The notes under the pieces: model-generated
Database searches by the model: none
What the model was told of the DNA's origin: nothing
What the model saw: only the letters and a program-made list of their open reading frames with translations
Program-made: the position numbers and the translations under genes
DNA from: Bacillota bacterium
Lineage (GTDB): Bacteria; Bacillota_I; Bacilli_A; Erysipelotrichales; Erysipelotrichaceae
Direction of reading: 5' to 3'
NCBI GenBank assembly: GCA_023249475.1
Contig: JAHFCO010000009.1
Location: 1-60,357 of the forward strand
DNA: 60,357 nucleotides
Shown here: positions 31,044-42,531 of the stretch, piece after piece
How positions within the stretch are numbered: position 1 is the first letter of the stretch
Layout of the letters: every line of letters begins with the position of its first letter

Positions 31044-32612
31044 TTATTTGATGACGCTTTCCAACCAGATCGGATCGGGTTCGAGTTCCAACAGTTCGGT
31101 GACGGTCGCCGCGATGTTCGCAAGACCGAAATCCCCTTCCTTCAACGTCACGTCGGCTCCGGTGATGATGAGCGGGACTTTATTGAGGGTATGGGATGTC
31201 TTGGCTTTGGGGGTCGCCTTGGGGTCCTTGGATTTCTCGTACATTTCATCCGCGTTCCCGTGGTCGGCGGTGACGATCAGGATCCCGTTGGCGGCTTGTA
31301 CCGCATCATAGACGCGTTTGAGCTGAAGGTCGACGGATTCGACGCCGATGATGGTGGCTTCGTAGTTGCCCGTGTGTCCGACCATGTCGCCGTTGGGGTA
31401 GTTGCATCGTAGGAAATCAAAGTTTCCGCTGTTGAGGGCGTCGATGAGCGTGTCGGTGATCTGCGCGCATTGCATCCACGGCCGTTGTTCAAACGGCAGG
31501 ACGTCGGATTTGATTTCGACGAAGGTTTCCAACGCATCGTCGAACTTCTCGGTCCGGTTGCCGTTCCAGAAGTAGGTGACGTGTCCGTATTTCTGCGTTT
31601 CGGAAACCGCGTATTGACGAATCTTGTTGGCGACGAGGTATTCCGATAGGGTGTGTTTGATTTTCGGCGGGGTGACGAGGAAGTTCGTCGGGATTTTGAG
31701 GTCGCCGTCGTATTGAAGCATCCCGGCGTAGAACACCTTGGGTCTACGTACACGGTCGAATTTGGTGAATTTCTCTTCTTCGAATGCACGGCTAAGTTCC
31801 AACGCACGGTCGCCACGGAAGTTGAACAGGACGACGGCGTCGTTGTCTTCGATCGTTCCGACCGCTTTCCCGTTTTCCGCGATCACGAACGCCGGCAGGA
31901 ATTGGTCGGTGAACCCGCCTTCGCTGCGATAGGTTTCGATCGCTTCTTTCGCACTGTTGAACATCCGGCCTTCACCCAAGACATGGGTTTTCCAGCCGAT
32001 TTCGACCATGCCCCATTCCGCTTCGTAACGGTCCATGGTCACGCGCATCCGACCGCCGCCCGAAGCGATTTTCGCATCGAATGTCGCGTCGCTGACTTCG
32101 CTCAGTACGTTTTCAAGCTGGTCGACATAGATCAGCGCGGAGGTTTCCGGAACGTCGCGACCATCCAACAGGATATGGACGCGTACTTTTTTCAATCCGT
32201 CGATCTTCGCCTGTCTGACGAGGGCGAAAAGATGGTCGATGTGGGAATGGACGTTGCCATCCGACAACAAGCCGATGAAATGGACGGTTCCGTCTTTCGC
32301 GAACGCCTTCAGTTCATTCCAGGTTTGCGATGTGAAGATGTCCCCCGATTCGATCGAGGCGTTGACGAGTTTCGCACCCTGGGCGTAGATTTGTCCGCAA
32401 CCCAAGGCGTTATGACCGACTTCCGAGTTCCCCATGTCTTCATCGCTGGGGAGGCCGACGGCGGTTCCGTGGGCTTTCAGGGTGATGTTGGGATAGGAAG
32501 CCATGAGGGTATCCAATGTAGGGGTATACGCGTTTTTAACCGCATTGCCATAGGCGTTGTCGGATAATCCGACGCCGTCCATCACAACTAAGACGACAGG
32601 TCTTTTTGTCAT
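31044..32612 (-). CDS. gpmI: 2,3-bisphosphoglycerate-independent phosphoglycerate mutase
   Basis: The 522-residue protein has the iPGM start VLVVMDGVGL (metal Asp), the phospho-serine motif DMGNSEVGH (about 59-67), LLSDGNVHSH, LDGRDVPET, YPNGDMVGHTG and TADHGNADEM, all metal and substrate ligands of the alkaline-phosphatase-like fold. It interconverts 3- and 2-phosphoglycerate in glycolysis using two Mn ions. AAGGAGAC precedes the ATG. Possible -10 elements are TGGTAAAAT and TACAGT about 25-35 bp upstream. It is not next to the other triose glycolysis genes. Confidence 0.97.
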   Translation of the reverse strand: MTKRPVVLVVMDGVGLSDNAYGNAVKNAYTPTLDTLMASYPNITLKAHGTAVGLPSDEDMGNSEVGHNALGCGQIYAQGAKLVNASIESGDIFTSQTWNELKAFAKDGTVHFIGLLSDGNVHSHIDHLFALVRQAKIDGLKKVRVHILLDGRDVPETSALIYVDQLENVLSEVSDATFDAKIASGGGRMRVTMDRYEAEWGMVEIGWKTHVLGEGRMFNSAKEAIETYRSEGGFTDQFLPAFVIAENGKAVGTIEDNDAVVLFNFRGDRALELSRAFEEEKFTKFDRVRRPKVFYAGMLQYDGDLKIPTNFLVTPPKIKHTLSEYLVANKIRQYAVSETQKYGHVTYFWNGNRTEKFDDALETFVEIKSDVLPFEQRPWMQCAQITDTLIDALNSGNFDFLRCNYPNGDMVGHTGNYEATIIGVESVDLQLKRVYDAVQAANGILIVTADHGNADEMYEKSKDPKATPKAKTSHTLNKVPLIITGADVTLKEGDFGLANIAATVTELLELEPDPIWLESVIK

Positions 32613-32686
32613 AGTGAGTCTCCTTGTTTAACTGTATCATTTTACCATTTTTCGTGAATTTTCGCACATGAAATGAACGATCGCAA

Positions 32687-32712
32687 AAGAAAGGCGCCGC
32701 TTGGCGCCTTAT
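32687..32712 (-). terminator. Terminator of divIC
   Basis: On the minus strand the perfect 8-bp stem AAGGCGCC/GGCGCCTT (32703-32710 with 32691-32698) has a 4-nt loop, followed by TCTTTT. It overlaps the divIC stop codon. Confidence 0.75.
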
Positions 32713-33020
32713 TCATCCTCATCGGATTTGGGAAGGTAGAAAATCTGTTCCCCTTCTTTGCTTAACATGTATGCCGCGCGTGCATAGCTACGCACATAGT
32801 CGGGATCCATCAGTTTTTCTTTTTGTTGAACCAGGGCGGCGTTCTCGTCCTCGAGTTCGCTCAGTTGCCCCTGGGCGGATGTCAGTTGTTGGCGCAACTC
32901 GATCGTCGCCGCCACTTCCGTGCCCACCTGAAACAACATAAACGCGCTCGCGCTCAACAGGATTACATTCATGACTCGCTGTACTGATTTTTTGGGACGC
33001 AAAACTCGCTTCTTGTCCAT
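32709..33020 (-). CDS. divIC: Septum formation initiator DivIC-like protein
   Basis: The 103-residue protein has a basic cytoplasmic start (KKRVLRPKKSVQR), one membrane helix (about 17-35), an extracellular coiled coil (about 40-75: LRQQLTSAQGQLSELEDENAAL) and the short DivIC/FtsB C-terminal motif (DPDYVRSYARAAYML). It belongs to the divisome FtsL-DivIC-DivIB complex. It follows the rqcP S4 gene as in Bacillus, but yabP and yabQ (sporulation) are missing between them. It has its own promoter. Confidence 0.88.
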   Translation of the reverse strand: MDKKRVLRPKKSVQRVMNVILLSASAFMLFQVGTEVAATIELRQQLTSAQGQLSELEDENAALVQQKEKLMDPDYVRSYARAAYMLSKEGEQIFYLPKSDEDE

Positions 33021-33059
33021 GAAGAGTCTCCTTTATCGTTGAAATGCTCGTGTAGTTTC

Positions 33060-33087
33060 ATTATACTGACAATTTCATAAAATGCAA
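33060..33087 (-). promoter_or_regulatory. Promoter of divIC
   Basis: On the minus strand: -35 TTGCAT, 16-bp spacer, -10 TATAAT (perfect), about 40 bp before the ATG. Confidence 0.7.
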
Positions 33088-33116
33088 GAGTGTCAGTTGC
33101 GACGAATTGTGAACGA

Positions 33117-33389
33117 TTATGGGTTGGTCGTGTGCGGGATGATCGATTCATCCAACACTTCGTACATCGAGACGGCGTCGGATTTCCGGATGGAGAACTC
33201 GATGGACAAGACACGGACCTTCAAGCGGCGATGGCCGAAGAACAGTTCGATTTCATCCCCGGGCTTGACTTCGCTGGAGGGTTTCGCGACTTTCCCGTTG
33301 AGAAGCACGCGGTCTTGGTCCGCCAATTCCTTCGAGATCGTACGGCGTTTTAGGATTCGGGATACTTTAAGGTATTTGTCAATTCGCAT
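33117..33389 (-). CDS. rqcP: S4-domain ribosome quality-control protein RqcP (YabO)
   Basis: The 90-residue protein is almost entirely an S4 RNA-binding fold (RIDKYLKVSRILKRRTIS, VLLNGKVAKPSSEVKPGD). RqcP binds stalled 50S subunits and works with RqcH in adding C-terminal alanine tails. It overlaps the mfd stop by 11 bp and precedes divIC, the yabO-divIC order of Bacillus. Standard length for the family. Confidence 0.9.
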   Translation of the reverse strand: MRIDKYLKVSRILKRRTISKELADQDRVLLNGKVAKPSSEVKPGDEIELFFGHRRLKVRVLSIEFSIRKSDAVSMYEVLDESIIPHTTNP

Positions 33390-36300
33390 GGGAGCTTCCT
33401 TTCGGGGTGAGTTTGGCGCTACGTTCGAGGATCGATACGGCCAAGGTCAGCCATTCACCGGTTTTCGGGAGGGTCACGATGATCGATCCCCCCGTGTACT
33501 TCAAGGTCACGGTCGTGGAGAGGTCGGAGATCAACTTGAACAGTTTCACCCCGTCGACCGTTTTCGACCATTCGACGCTGAACGCCAACTCGGCGTTCTG
33601 TTTTCGTTCTTTGAAACTTGCGACCCTCGGGTCCTTGACTAACAATTCCAAGCGTTTCTTTTCAAACAGGAGGACGACCGACCGTGGCAGTTTCCCGTAG
33701 AGGTCGATGATTTCATCCTGCAGTTTCTTCAGTTCATGTTCGGTGTCGGTCTTATCGATCCGCTGATACAACGAAATCTTCTCGAAATCCTGGGGTGCGA
33801 AGGTCTGCGGGATGTACGCATCGACCTGGATGTTCTGTTTGATCTCCATTTCTTTATCGACATAGGGGATCCCGGAACGCTTCTCCTGGATCGCCTGGGC
33901 AAGCAGTTCGATGTACATGTCGATGCCGACGGTGTCGATGAATCCCGATTGGGAATCCCCAAGCATCTCCCCGGCGCCGCGGATGGTCAAATCCCGCATC
34001 GCGATCTTATAGCCGCTCCCGAGCTCGGTGAACTCCTTGATGGACTGCAGGCGTTTCTGGGCGATTTCGGAGAGTTGTTTGCGTGGCGAATACATCAGGT
34101 AGGCATACGCGAGCCGGTCGCTCCGACCGACCCTTCCTTTGATTTGGTAGAGTTGGGACAAGCCGAAGGTGTCCGCCTGGTCGATCACGATGGTGTTCGC
34201 GTTGGGGATGTCGATGCCCGTCTCGACGATCGTCGTACAGACCAGGACGTTGTATTCGTTGTTGGTGAAGCGATACATGACATCTTCGATCTCTTCGCGA
34301 TGCATCTGCCCGTGGGCGACCGCGACTTTCGCCTCCGGGATGTCCTGCTTGATCTGATAGGCGACGCTGAAAATCTGGGAAACGTTGTTGAAGAGGTAGA
34401 ACACCTGTCCGTTACGTGCCAGTTCGCGTTGGATGACTTCCTTGATGACCCCTTTGTTTTTATGCAAGACGTAAGTCTGGACCGGAAGTCGGTTCTGGGG
34501 CGGGGTTTCCAACTGTGAAAGCGACCGTACCCCGATCAACGACATCTGTAGCGTACGTGGTATCGGCGTGGCGCTGAGGGAAAGCACGTGCACGCTCTGT
34601 TTGACTTCCTTGATCTTCTCTTTATGTTCGACCCCGAAGCGTTGTTCTTCGTCGATCACCAACAAACCCAAATCCTTGAACCGGACATCCTTGGATAAAA
34701 TGCGGTGGGTCCCGATCAGGATATCGACTTTCCCTTCGCGGACATCGTGGACGATCTCTTTGACCTGGCTCTCGATGACGAAACGGTTGAGGACCCGGAT
34801 CGTGACGGGATAGTTCGCAAACCGGCGTAGGAACGTCTGGTAATGTTGGCGCGAAAGAACGGTGGTCGGACAAAGGAACGCGACTTGTTTGTGTTCCGCG
34901 ACCGCTTTGAACGCCGCCCGGATGGCCACTTCGGTCTTCCCGAACCCCACATCCCCGCACAACAAACGATCCATCGGTTTCGGCCGCATCATGTCGTCTT
35001 TGATTTCTTGGATCGCCTGCGCCTGATCCTGGGTCAAAGGATACTCGAATTCTTCCTCGAATTCTTCCTGTAACTCGCTATCGGGTCCAAACGCATAGGC
35101 GATGTCTTTCTCCCGTGTCGCATAAAGCGCGATCAAACGGTCGGCGATGTCGCGTACGTTCTCTTTGATTTTCGCCTTCGTCTTGGTCCACTCGTTGGAC
35201 CCCAGTTTATTCAGCTTCGGAACGACCCCGTCCCTCGATACGAATTTACGGACGAGTTGGAACTGTTCCAACGGGACGAACAGTTGGTCGTCGCTGCGGA
35301 AAACGATATGCAGGAAGTCACGGTGGACCCCGTCGACTTCCTTGGTCAGGATGCCGAGGTATTTCCCGACCCCGTGTTGATGGTGGACGACATAATCCCC
35401 CACCTGCAAATCTTGGTAGGTGCTCAGCGTTTCGGCTTCCTTGAATTTGTTCGCATACCTCCCGATCGGGATATGGCGCTGGAACAATTCTTTCGAGGTG
35501 AGGACAAGGACGGGCGGTTCGATCAGTTCGAAGCCTTCGTCCCGCTCTTCGTGCACGATCATCAACCCGGCTTCATCCAACGGTTTCTCGCTTAGGGTAT
35601 AGGGGATCTTCTGGGTCAGGAGTACATCGATGACGCTTTTGATTTCAGCATCCTTGAGACAGAGGATCACATGTTTCTTCTTGCGTTCGATGTCGATGAG
35701 CTTCACGGCTTGCGCCAAGGGTTCCTGGGGGAAATGCACATCCCGCAGCGGGAAGCGCATTTCTTTCCCATGGGTCTCGAACAGTTCGAAATCGATCCGT
35801 CGATGCGTCGCCAACACCGTGTTCAGGTCATGGAAAACGGAGAACGTGGTCAGTGCTTCTTGGTCCTGGCTCTTCTCCTGGAGATAGTCGACCGTTTCTT
35901 CCATCAGGTGGCGGACATGGTCTTTCACGTCCTGGATCGGGGAAACGAGCACCAACGGATCATGGGCATAGGAAAAGAGTGATTCGTTGTCTTCGAGATA
36001 TGCGGTATAACGATAGAGAACGTTCTCTTTGATGTGGTTTTTGATGCTATCCAAGTCCCGTTGGACATTGTTTTCAAGCACGTCGTATTCATCGGCGGAA
36101 CGCCGATTCTTCTCGCGAACCAACGCTTCCTCGGCCTGGTCGACGATTCTGGCGATCTGCCGATCCGTCAACAGGAGGTCGGTCGCCGGTTGGATTTCCA
36201 CCTCATCCAGCGTTTGGACGGAGCGCTGCGAACTCAGGTCGAAGGTACGCAGACTCTCGATCTCCACGTCGAAAAACTCGATCCGCAGCGGTGCCTCGGT

Positions 36301-36843
36301 ATTGATCGGATAGACATCCACGATCCCCCCGCGCATCGCGAAACAGCATGGTTGGTCGACACGGTTGACCTGGGCATAGCCGATGACACGGAGTTTCTCC
36401 GCCAGTTCCTTGGGTTCGATGCGTTGGTTCAGTGCGAGTCGGATCGTTTGGTCGTGAAAATACCCAGGACTGGGGAGGTGCCGCAGCGCGGCTCCGACAT
36501 GGGTCACGCAGATTATCGGGTTCCCCGAACTCAATCGGCTCAAGGTTTCCATTTTCTGGACATTGATTTCAGGCGACGACGCGATCGCTTCGACACGCAG
36601 CGACTCTTCGCTCGGGAAGAGTGCGGTTTCCTCGTCGCTCAACCAGGTCTGCAATTTCGCATGCAGGTGCTGGGCTTGGTAAAGGTTGGGTTTGACCACG
36701 AAGATCGGTTGGGGGCGTACACGGTAGGTCGCCGCCAACAGAGCCGCTTCCTGAACCAGCGACAAATGCGCAAAAGAGCCCTGTCCCTTCGACAGCGCCC
36801 GTACGGAAGCCTCTTTCATTAAGTGCTTGAGAATCCGTTCCAT
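33379..36843 (-). CDS. mfd: Transcription-repair coupling factor
   Basis: The 1154-residue protein has the UvrB-homology module, an RNA-polymerase-interacting domain (about 485-560: YVVHHQHGVGKYLGI, VDGVHRDFL) and RecG-like SF2 helicase motifs (Walker A CGDVGFGKTEVA, DEEQ box VIDEEQRFGVEHKE, SATPIPRTL, GRVGRSDR). A C-terminal regulatory domain follows. Mfd removes stalled RNA polymerase at lesions and recruits UvrA. The ATG at 36841-36843 shares bases with the pth stop (TGATG); a GTG immediately before it is less likely. Full length, no disruption. Confidence 0.97.
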   Translation of the reverse strand: MERILKHLMKEASVRALSKGQGSFAHLSLVQEAALLAATYRVRPQPIFVVKPNLYQAQHLHAKLQTWLSDEETALFPSEESLRVEAIASSPEINVQKMETLSRLSSGNPIICVTHVGAALRHLPSPGYFHDQTIRLALNQRIEPKELAEKLRVIGYAQVNRVDQPCCFAMRGGIVDVYPINTEAPLRIEFFDVEIESLRTFDLSSQRSVQTLDEVEIQPATDLLLTDRQIARIVDQAEEALVREKNRRSADEYDVLENNVQRDLDSIKNHIKENVLYRYTAYLEDNESLFSYAHDPLVLVSPIQDVKDHVRHLMEETVDYLQEKSQDQEALTTFSVFHDLNTVLATHRRIDFELFETHGKEMRFPLRDVHFPQEPLAQAVKLIDIERKKKHVILCLKDAEIKSVIDVLLTQKIPYTLSEKPLDEAGLMIVHEERDEGFELIEPPVLVLTSKELFQRHIPIGRYANKFKEAETLSTYQDLQVGDYVVHHQHGVGKYLGILTKEVDGVHRDFLHIVFRSDDQLFVPLEQFQLVRKFVSRDGVVPKLNKLGSNEWTKTKAKIKENVRDIADRLIALYATREKDIAYAFGPDSELQEEFEEEFEYPLTQDQAQAIQEIKDDMMRPKPMDRLLCGDVGFGKTEVAIRAAFKAVAEHKQVAFLCPTTVLSRQHYQTFLRRFANYPVTIRVLNRFVIESQVKEIVHDVREGKVDILIGTHRILSKDVRFKDLGLLVIDEEQRFGVEHKEKIKEVKQSVHVLSLSATPIPRTLQMSLIGVRSLSQLETPPQNRLPVQTYVLHKNKGVIKEVIQRELARNGQVFYLFNNVSQIFSVAYQIKQDIPEAKVAVAHGQMHREEIEDVMYRFTNNEYNVLVCTTIVETGIDIPNANTIVIDQADTFGLSQLYQIKGRVGRSDRLAYAYLMYSPRKQLSEIAQKRLQSIKEFTELGSGYKIAMRDLTIRGAGEMLGDSQSGFIDTVGIDMYIELLAQAIQEKRSGIPYVDKEMEIKQNIQVDAYIPQTFAPQDFEKISLYQRIDKTDTEHELKKLQDEIIDLYGKLPRSVVLLFEKKRLELLVKDPRVASFKERKQNAELAFSVEWSKTVDGVKLFKLISDLSTTVTLKYTGGSIIVTLPKTGEWLTLAVSILERSAKLTPKGSSHAN

Positions 36844-37409
36844 CACTCCACCTTCTTGTTGAACTGATTCATCACATCCAAAAACGGTTGTTTCGCAAAC
36901 TCGATCGCCGCGTCGGACGCATGCTCGATCGCTTTCTTATGGAGGTCGCGTTTCTCTTTCTCGATTTTCCCCAAGACATAGTCGACGGTCGGAATCATCG
37001 GGTTCTTATCGATCCCGACCCGGATGCGCGGGAATTCCTGGGTATGCAGGTGAAGGATGATGTTCTTCATCCCGTTCTGCCCCCCGGCGCTCCCTTTTTC
37101 ACGTAACCGCACTTTACCGACCGGCAGATCCAAATCGTCGTACACCACCAGGATGTCCTTCGGTTCGATTTTATAGAAGCGCGCCGCCTCGACCACCGCT
37201 TCCCCCGAAAGGTTCATGTAGGTCTCGGGTTTCATCAAGAGAACCTGTTCGTTCCCGATCGTCACCGTGGCGACCTTCGCCTTGAATTTGCGGACCAACG
37301 ACGGATTCCCGACTTTCCTCAACACTTCGTCCAACACCATAAACCCGGTGTTATGACGGGATTGTTCATATGTTTTCCCCGGATTCCCCAGGCCGACGAT
37401 CATTTTCAT
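36843..37409 (-). CDS. pth: Peptidyl-tRNA hydrolase
   Basis: The 188-residue protein starts MKMIVGLGNPGKTYEQSRHNTG, containing the Pth signature with the catalytic histidine (RHNTG) and the conserved asparagine (GNPG). Further motifs are YDDLDLPVGKVRLR and GQNGMKNI. It cleaves peptidyl-tRNA released from ribosomes. The ATG at 37407-37409 follows AAGGTGATGG; the longer frame is not supported. Coupled to mfd by a 1-bp overlap. A TATAAT lies at 37430-37435 on this strand without a clear -35. Confidence 0.96.
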   Translation of the reverse strand: MKMIVGLGNPGKTYEQSRHNTGFMVLDEVLRKVGNPSLVRKFKAKVATVTIGNEQVLLMKPETYMNLSGEAVVEAARFYKIEPKDILVVYDDLDLPVGKVRLREKGSAGGQNGMKNIILHLHTQEFPRIRVGIDKNPMIPTVDYVLGKIEKEKRDLHKKAIEHASDAAIEFAKQPFLDVMNQFNKKVE

Positions 37410-37540
37410 TCCATCACCTTCTTGCCTAGATATTATACACGATAAAGGACGGGCTTGTCTTGCGTGCTTTACTTCGTCCATCGACGGGATTATGATTGGA
37501 TTAGATCGTGGGAGTCGTTTGAAACGATTTTGGGGGCACT

Positions 37541-37939
37541 ATGAAAAAATGGGTTTTATCCCACAAGATTCTTTCCGTCTTTCTTGTTTATCTTTTGATT
37601 CAAGGCGGGTTTAACCTGCACAAAATCTTCTTTTATCGTACGTATCTCGAATACTCCGAGGTCTTGCGTGTCGTCGATCCGGTTTCGGGGGATGTCCTGG
37701 TGGCCTATCGTGGCGAATGTGACTTGTTTTGCCCAAACACCATTCGCATCGACCTTGAATCGTCCTCGGGTGTCGTCTTGCGTGAAGAATTCATCTTCAT
37801 CGACCATTGTAGCGGGATCGCAATCATGTGGACGTCGGATCGGCATGCCATCATCAATACCAAAGATGTGAATGTGGATACCGACCTTTTCAAATCGAAC
37901 GCGAAGAACTCCTATCCCTGTCTCACCTCTACCCCTTGA
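37541..37939 (+). CDS. Small exported or membrane-anchored protein of unknown function
   Basis: The 132-residue protein has an N-terminal hydrophobic segment (about 10-26: ILSVFLVYLLIQGGF) without a lipobox, then an extracellular-type domain. It contains four cysteines, including RGECDLFCPN, DHCSG and a C-terminal SYPC. The AIMWTSDRHAIINTKDV stretch resembles the end of DUF5412-type small exported domains, a weak impression only. The Shine-Dalgarno is poor (GGGGGC). It is separated by 58 bp from the next lipoprotein, which has its own promoter overlapping this stop codon. Confidence 0.6.
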   Translation: MKKWVLSHKILSVFLVYLLIQGGFNLHKIFFYRTYLEYSEVLRVVDPVSGDVLVAYRGECDLFCPNTIRIDLESSSGVVLREEFIFIDHCSGIAIMWTSDRHAIINTKDVNVDTDLFKSNAKNSYPCLTSTP

Positions 37940-37963
37940 ACCCCAACACTCATTGTGTATAAT
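37936..37963 (+). promoter_or_regulatory. Promoter of the 37998 lipoprotein gene
   Basis: -35 TTGAAC (overlapping the previous stop), 16-bp spacer, -10 TATAAT; 34 bp before the ATG. Confidence 0.7.
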
Positions 37964-37997
37964 GAAATCAAGATGCGTCGACATCGGGAGGCGATTG

Positions 37998-38927
37998 ATG
38001 AAAACGATAAAAAACATCCTGTGCTGGTTATGTATTTTACTCGTAGTGTCGGGTTGCTCATCCAAGAGTTCAAGCCAAAAATGGGTTCAAGATGAAATGG
38101 CGGGGATTACGGATCCCGGTTTCACCGTGGTCAGTAAATCGAAATCCAGCAATGAAGTGAAATTCCAGTTCAAAAACGTGGAAGTCGCCGCGGTCAACAC
38201 CTTCCTCGCGACGCTTTACGAGTCGGAATTCAAGGTCTCCGTCAATTACAATTATGAAACGAATTTCTATAGCTACGCCGCCTACAACGATGCCGGGGAA
38301 AGCATCCATTTCACCTATGATGCCACAAACAAAACCGCGGTCTTCATCTATGGGATCAAGGGGAATTCCGTGTTTGTCTCGGGGGTCCGCGATGTCGGGT
38401 ATTTCATCCGAGCCAATTACGATTATGCGGCGGACGACCTTGGGGAAAACTACATCGCTTCCTTGTGGTACACCGTCAACCCCGGGGTTAAACTCACCAA
38501 TCAAACCGATGTCATCCTGTCCTGCACGGTCAAGAACGTTCGCATCAAGAGCGGTTCCAGGGTCGGAAACCTCAGCATCGCCAACGATCCCTACGCTGCA
38601 GGGACGGACAACTTCACCAAGACATGCTCAGGATATGGTGATTTGCAGTTCGTCGTCCGCCAGAAAGGCATCGGCAGTTATCCGACGACGATGGATTACT
38701 CGGAAAACAAGGAAGCGTTCTTCAACGCCATGGGCGTCTCGCAGGGCGATCTGAACTTCGTCGTTCAGTTCACGATCGAGATCACCACCGACAAAGGGAC
38801 GTACACGAGGGATTTCGAGGTCAAGGTATTGCCGGACGGCAACGACACGACAAAGATGGGGCTGACCTATGATGTGGATAAAACGATATCGGATTTATCG
38901 CAAGGAATCCCCTTCACGAAACAATGA
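37998..38927 (+). CDS. Lipoprotein of unknown function
   Basis: The 309-residue protein has a lipoprotein signal with lipobox VSGC (about 17-20), a serine-rich linker (SSKSSSQK), then about 280 residues that look beta-rich with many aromatic residues (VNYNYETNFYSYAAYND, IRANYDYAAD). No family recognised. GGGAGGCG precedes the ATG at 37998; the longer open frame has no support. It is on the lagging strand with the two neighbouring exported-protein genes. Probably envelope-associated. Confidence 0.78.
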   Translation: MKTIKNILCWLCILLVVSGCSSKSSSQKWVQDEMAGITDPGFTVVSKSKSSNEVKFQFKNVEVAAVNTFLATLYESEFKVSVNYNYETNFYSYAAYNDAGESIHFTYDATNKTAVFIYGIKGNSVFVSGVRDVGYFIRANYDYAADDLGENYIASLWYTVNPGVKLTNQTDVILSCTVKNVRIKSGSRVGNLSIANDPYAAGTDNFTKTCSGYGDLQFVVRQKGIGSYPTTMDYSENKEAFFNAMGVSQGDLNFVVQFTIEITTDKGTYTRDFEVKVLPDGNDTTKMGLTYDVDKTISDLSQGIPFTKQ

Positions 38928-38969
38928 CACGAAGACATGCGAAAGCATTTTTTCTTTCGGGCATTTTCA

Positions 38970-38997
38970 TTGAAACATAACGCAAACTAGATACAAT
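38970..38997 (+). promoter_or_regulatory. Promoter of the cytochrome b5-like lipoprotein gene
   Basis: -35 TTGAAA, 16-bp spacer, -10 TACAAT; 37 bp before the ATG. Confidence 0.65.
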
Positions 38998-39034
38998 CTA
39001 CTTACTTGAAGATACCGAAACGGAGACCTTATCT

Positions 39035-39352
39035 ATGAGAAATAAACGATTCTTTTTAGTTATCCTTCTAATCCTTTTCTTGGGTTTGGCTGGCTGTGCC
39101 GCGCCGAAGACCGAAGAACTACCGACATTCACCTTAACCGAACTTGCGGAATATGACGGAAAGGACGGGGCGAAAGCCTATGTCGCCGTCGATGGCAAAG
39201 TCTATGACGTGACCAACATTGAAGAATGGACCGGCGGGGCGCACTATAACGGGGCGATGGCCGGTGTCGACCTGAGCGACCTCATCAGTAAATCCCCTCA
39301 CGGAAAAGGCATCCTGAACCGTGCGAAGTTGGTCGGGACGTTAACGGAATAG
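39035..39352 (+). CDS. Cytochrome b5-like heme-binding lipoprotein
   Basis: The 105-residue protein has a lipobox LAGC (about 18-21) followed by one cytochrome b5-like heme/steroid-binding domain: FTLTELAEYDGKDG, AYVAVDGKVYDVTN, then GGAHYNG and SPHGKG with the two candidate axial histidines. It should be a lipid-anchored extracytoplasmic heme protein for electron transfer, or a small-ligand binder. No partner oxidoreductase is adjacent; the FMN/heme membrane protein at 18.2 kb is a conceivable functional partner only. Monocistronic with its own promoter and terminator. Confidence 0.83.
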   Translation: MRNKRFFLVILLILFLGLAGCAAPKTEELPTFTLTELAEYDGKDGAKAYVAVDGKVYDVTNIEEWTGGAHYNGAMAGVDLSDLISKSPHGKGILNRAKLVGTLTE

Positions 39353-39414
39353 TCGACAACAATTGCATCCATCCAAGTCCATGCGTTTCCCTCCCTTAAC
39401 GACGGACGAATAAA

Positions 39415-39445
39415 GCGAAAACGATGCCGAGACGCATCGTTTTCT
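39415..39445. terminator. Terminator after the cytochrome b5-like gene
   Basis: Ten-bp stem AAAACGATGC (39418-39427) with GCATCGTTTT (39434-39443), 6-nt loop. It can also act on the convergent pyr operon, whose last stop is 56 bp away. The rest of 39353-39500 is AT-rich with no feature recognised. Confidence 0.8.
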
Positions 39446-39500
39446 TTCTTTATGTATTCTATTATATTAAATTCTATTTCTATTATAATGACGATTCAGT

Positions 39501-40126
39501 TCATCTTTTCCAGTTCTGGGGGTCTTTTTTCCACTCCAATAGCACGTCAAGGTGTTCCTTTTGGATATATCCCTGTTCCTGGGCGACCTGGATCAAGGTG
39601 GTATAGTCGCTGAGGGTCACCAACTTGAGTCGATGTTCTTCGAAATTGGCGATGCCTTTGGGCAGTTGATAGGTGAAGATCGCGGCGACACCTAGGACAT
39701 CCGCGCCTTCCCTCCGTGCGGCTTCACAGGCATCCAGCACGCTTCCCCCGGTCGAGATCAAATCATCGATGACGACCATTTTTTGGCCGGCCGTGATGCG
39801 ACCTTCGATCTGGTTTTCTTTCCCATGGTCTTTGGCTTTCGTCCGAATGTAGACCATGGGGAGATTCATGATCTCCGCCACCCAACAGGCTTGGGGAATC
39901 CCGGCCGTCGCCGTCCCCGCGATCACTTCCACTTCCGGATAGCTCTCGCGGATGGTTTTTGCGAGTTCGGCAGCGATGTCGCGGCGCACTTCCGGATAAC
40001 TTAGCGTGATGCGGTTGTCGCAATAGATCGGGGAGAGGATCCCACTCGCCCAAGTGAAAGGGGAGTCCGGCCGTAGACTGACGGCTTCGACATTCAGTAA
40101 GTGCCCTGCGATGCGTTGTGAAGTGT

Positions 40127-40130
<4 letters not shown>
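39501..40130 (-). CDS. pyrE: Orotate phosphoribosyltransferase
   Basis: The 209-residue protein has the PRPP-binding motif [12 protein letters not shown] (about 120-131), the [12 protein letters not shown] segment and [14 protein letters not shown] loop of OPRTase. It couples orotate to PRPP to form OMP, the fifth step to UMP. The ATG at 40128-40130 overlaps the pyrF stop (ATGA); the upstream 6 codons are not needed. It is the last gene of the operon, as in Bacillus. Confidence 0.96.
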
Positions 40131-42523
<2,393 letters not shown>

Positions 42524-42531
42524 GTTTCCTC

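Noticed and set aside
31653-32567. A 304-codon plus-strand frame opposite gpmI
   Set aside because: Antisense shadow of gpmI; no recognisable domain and no expression signals.
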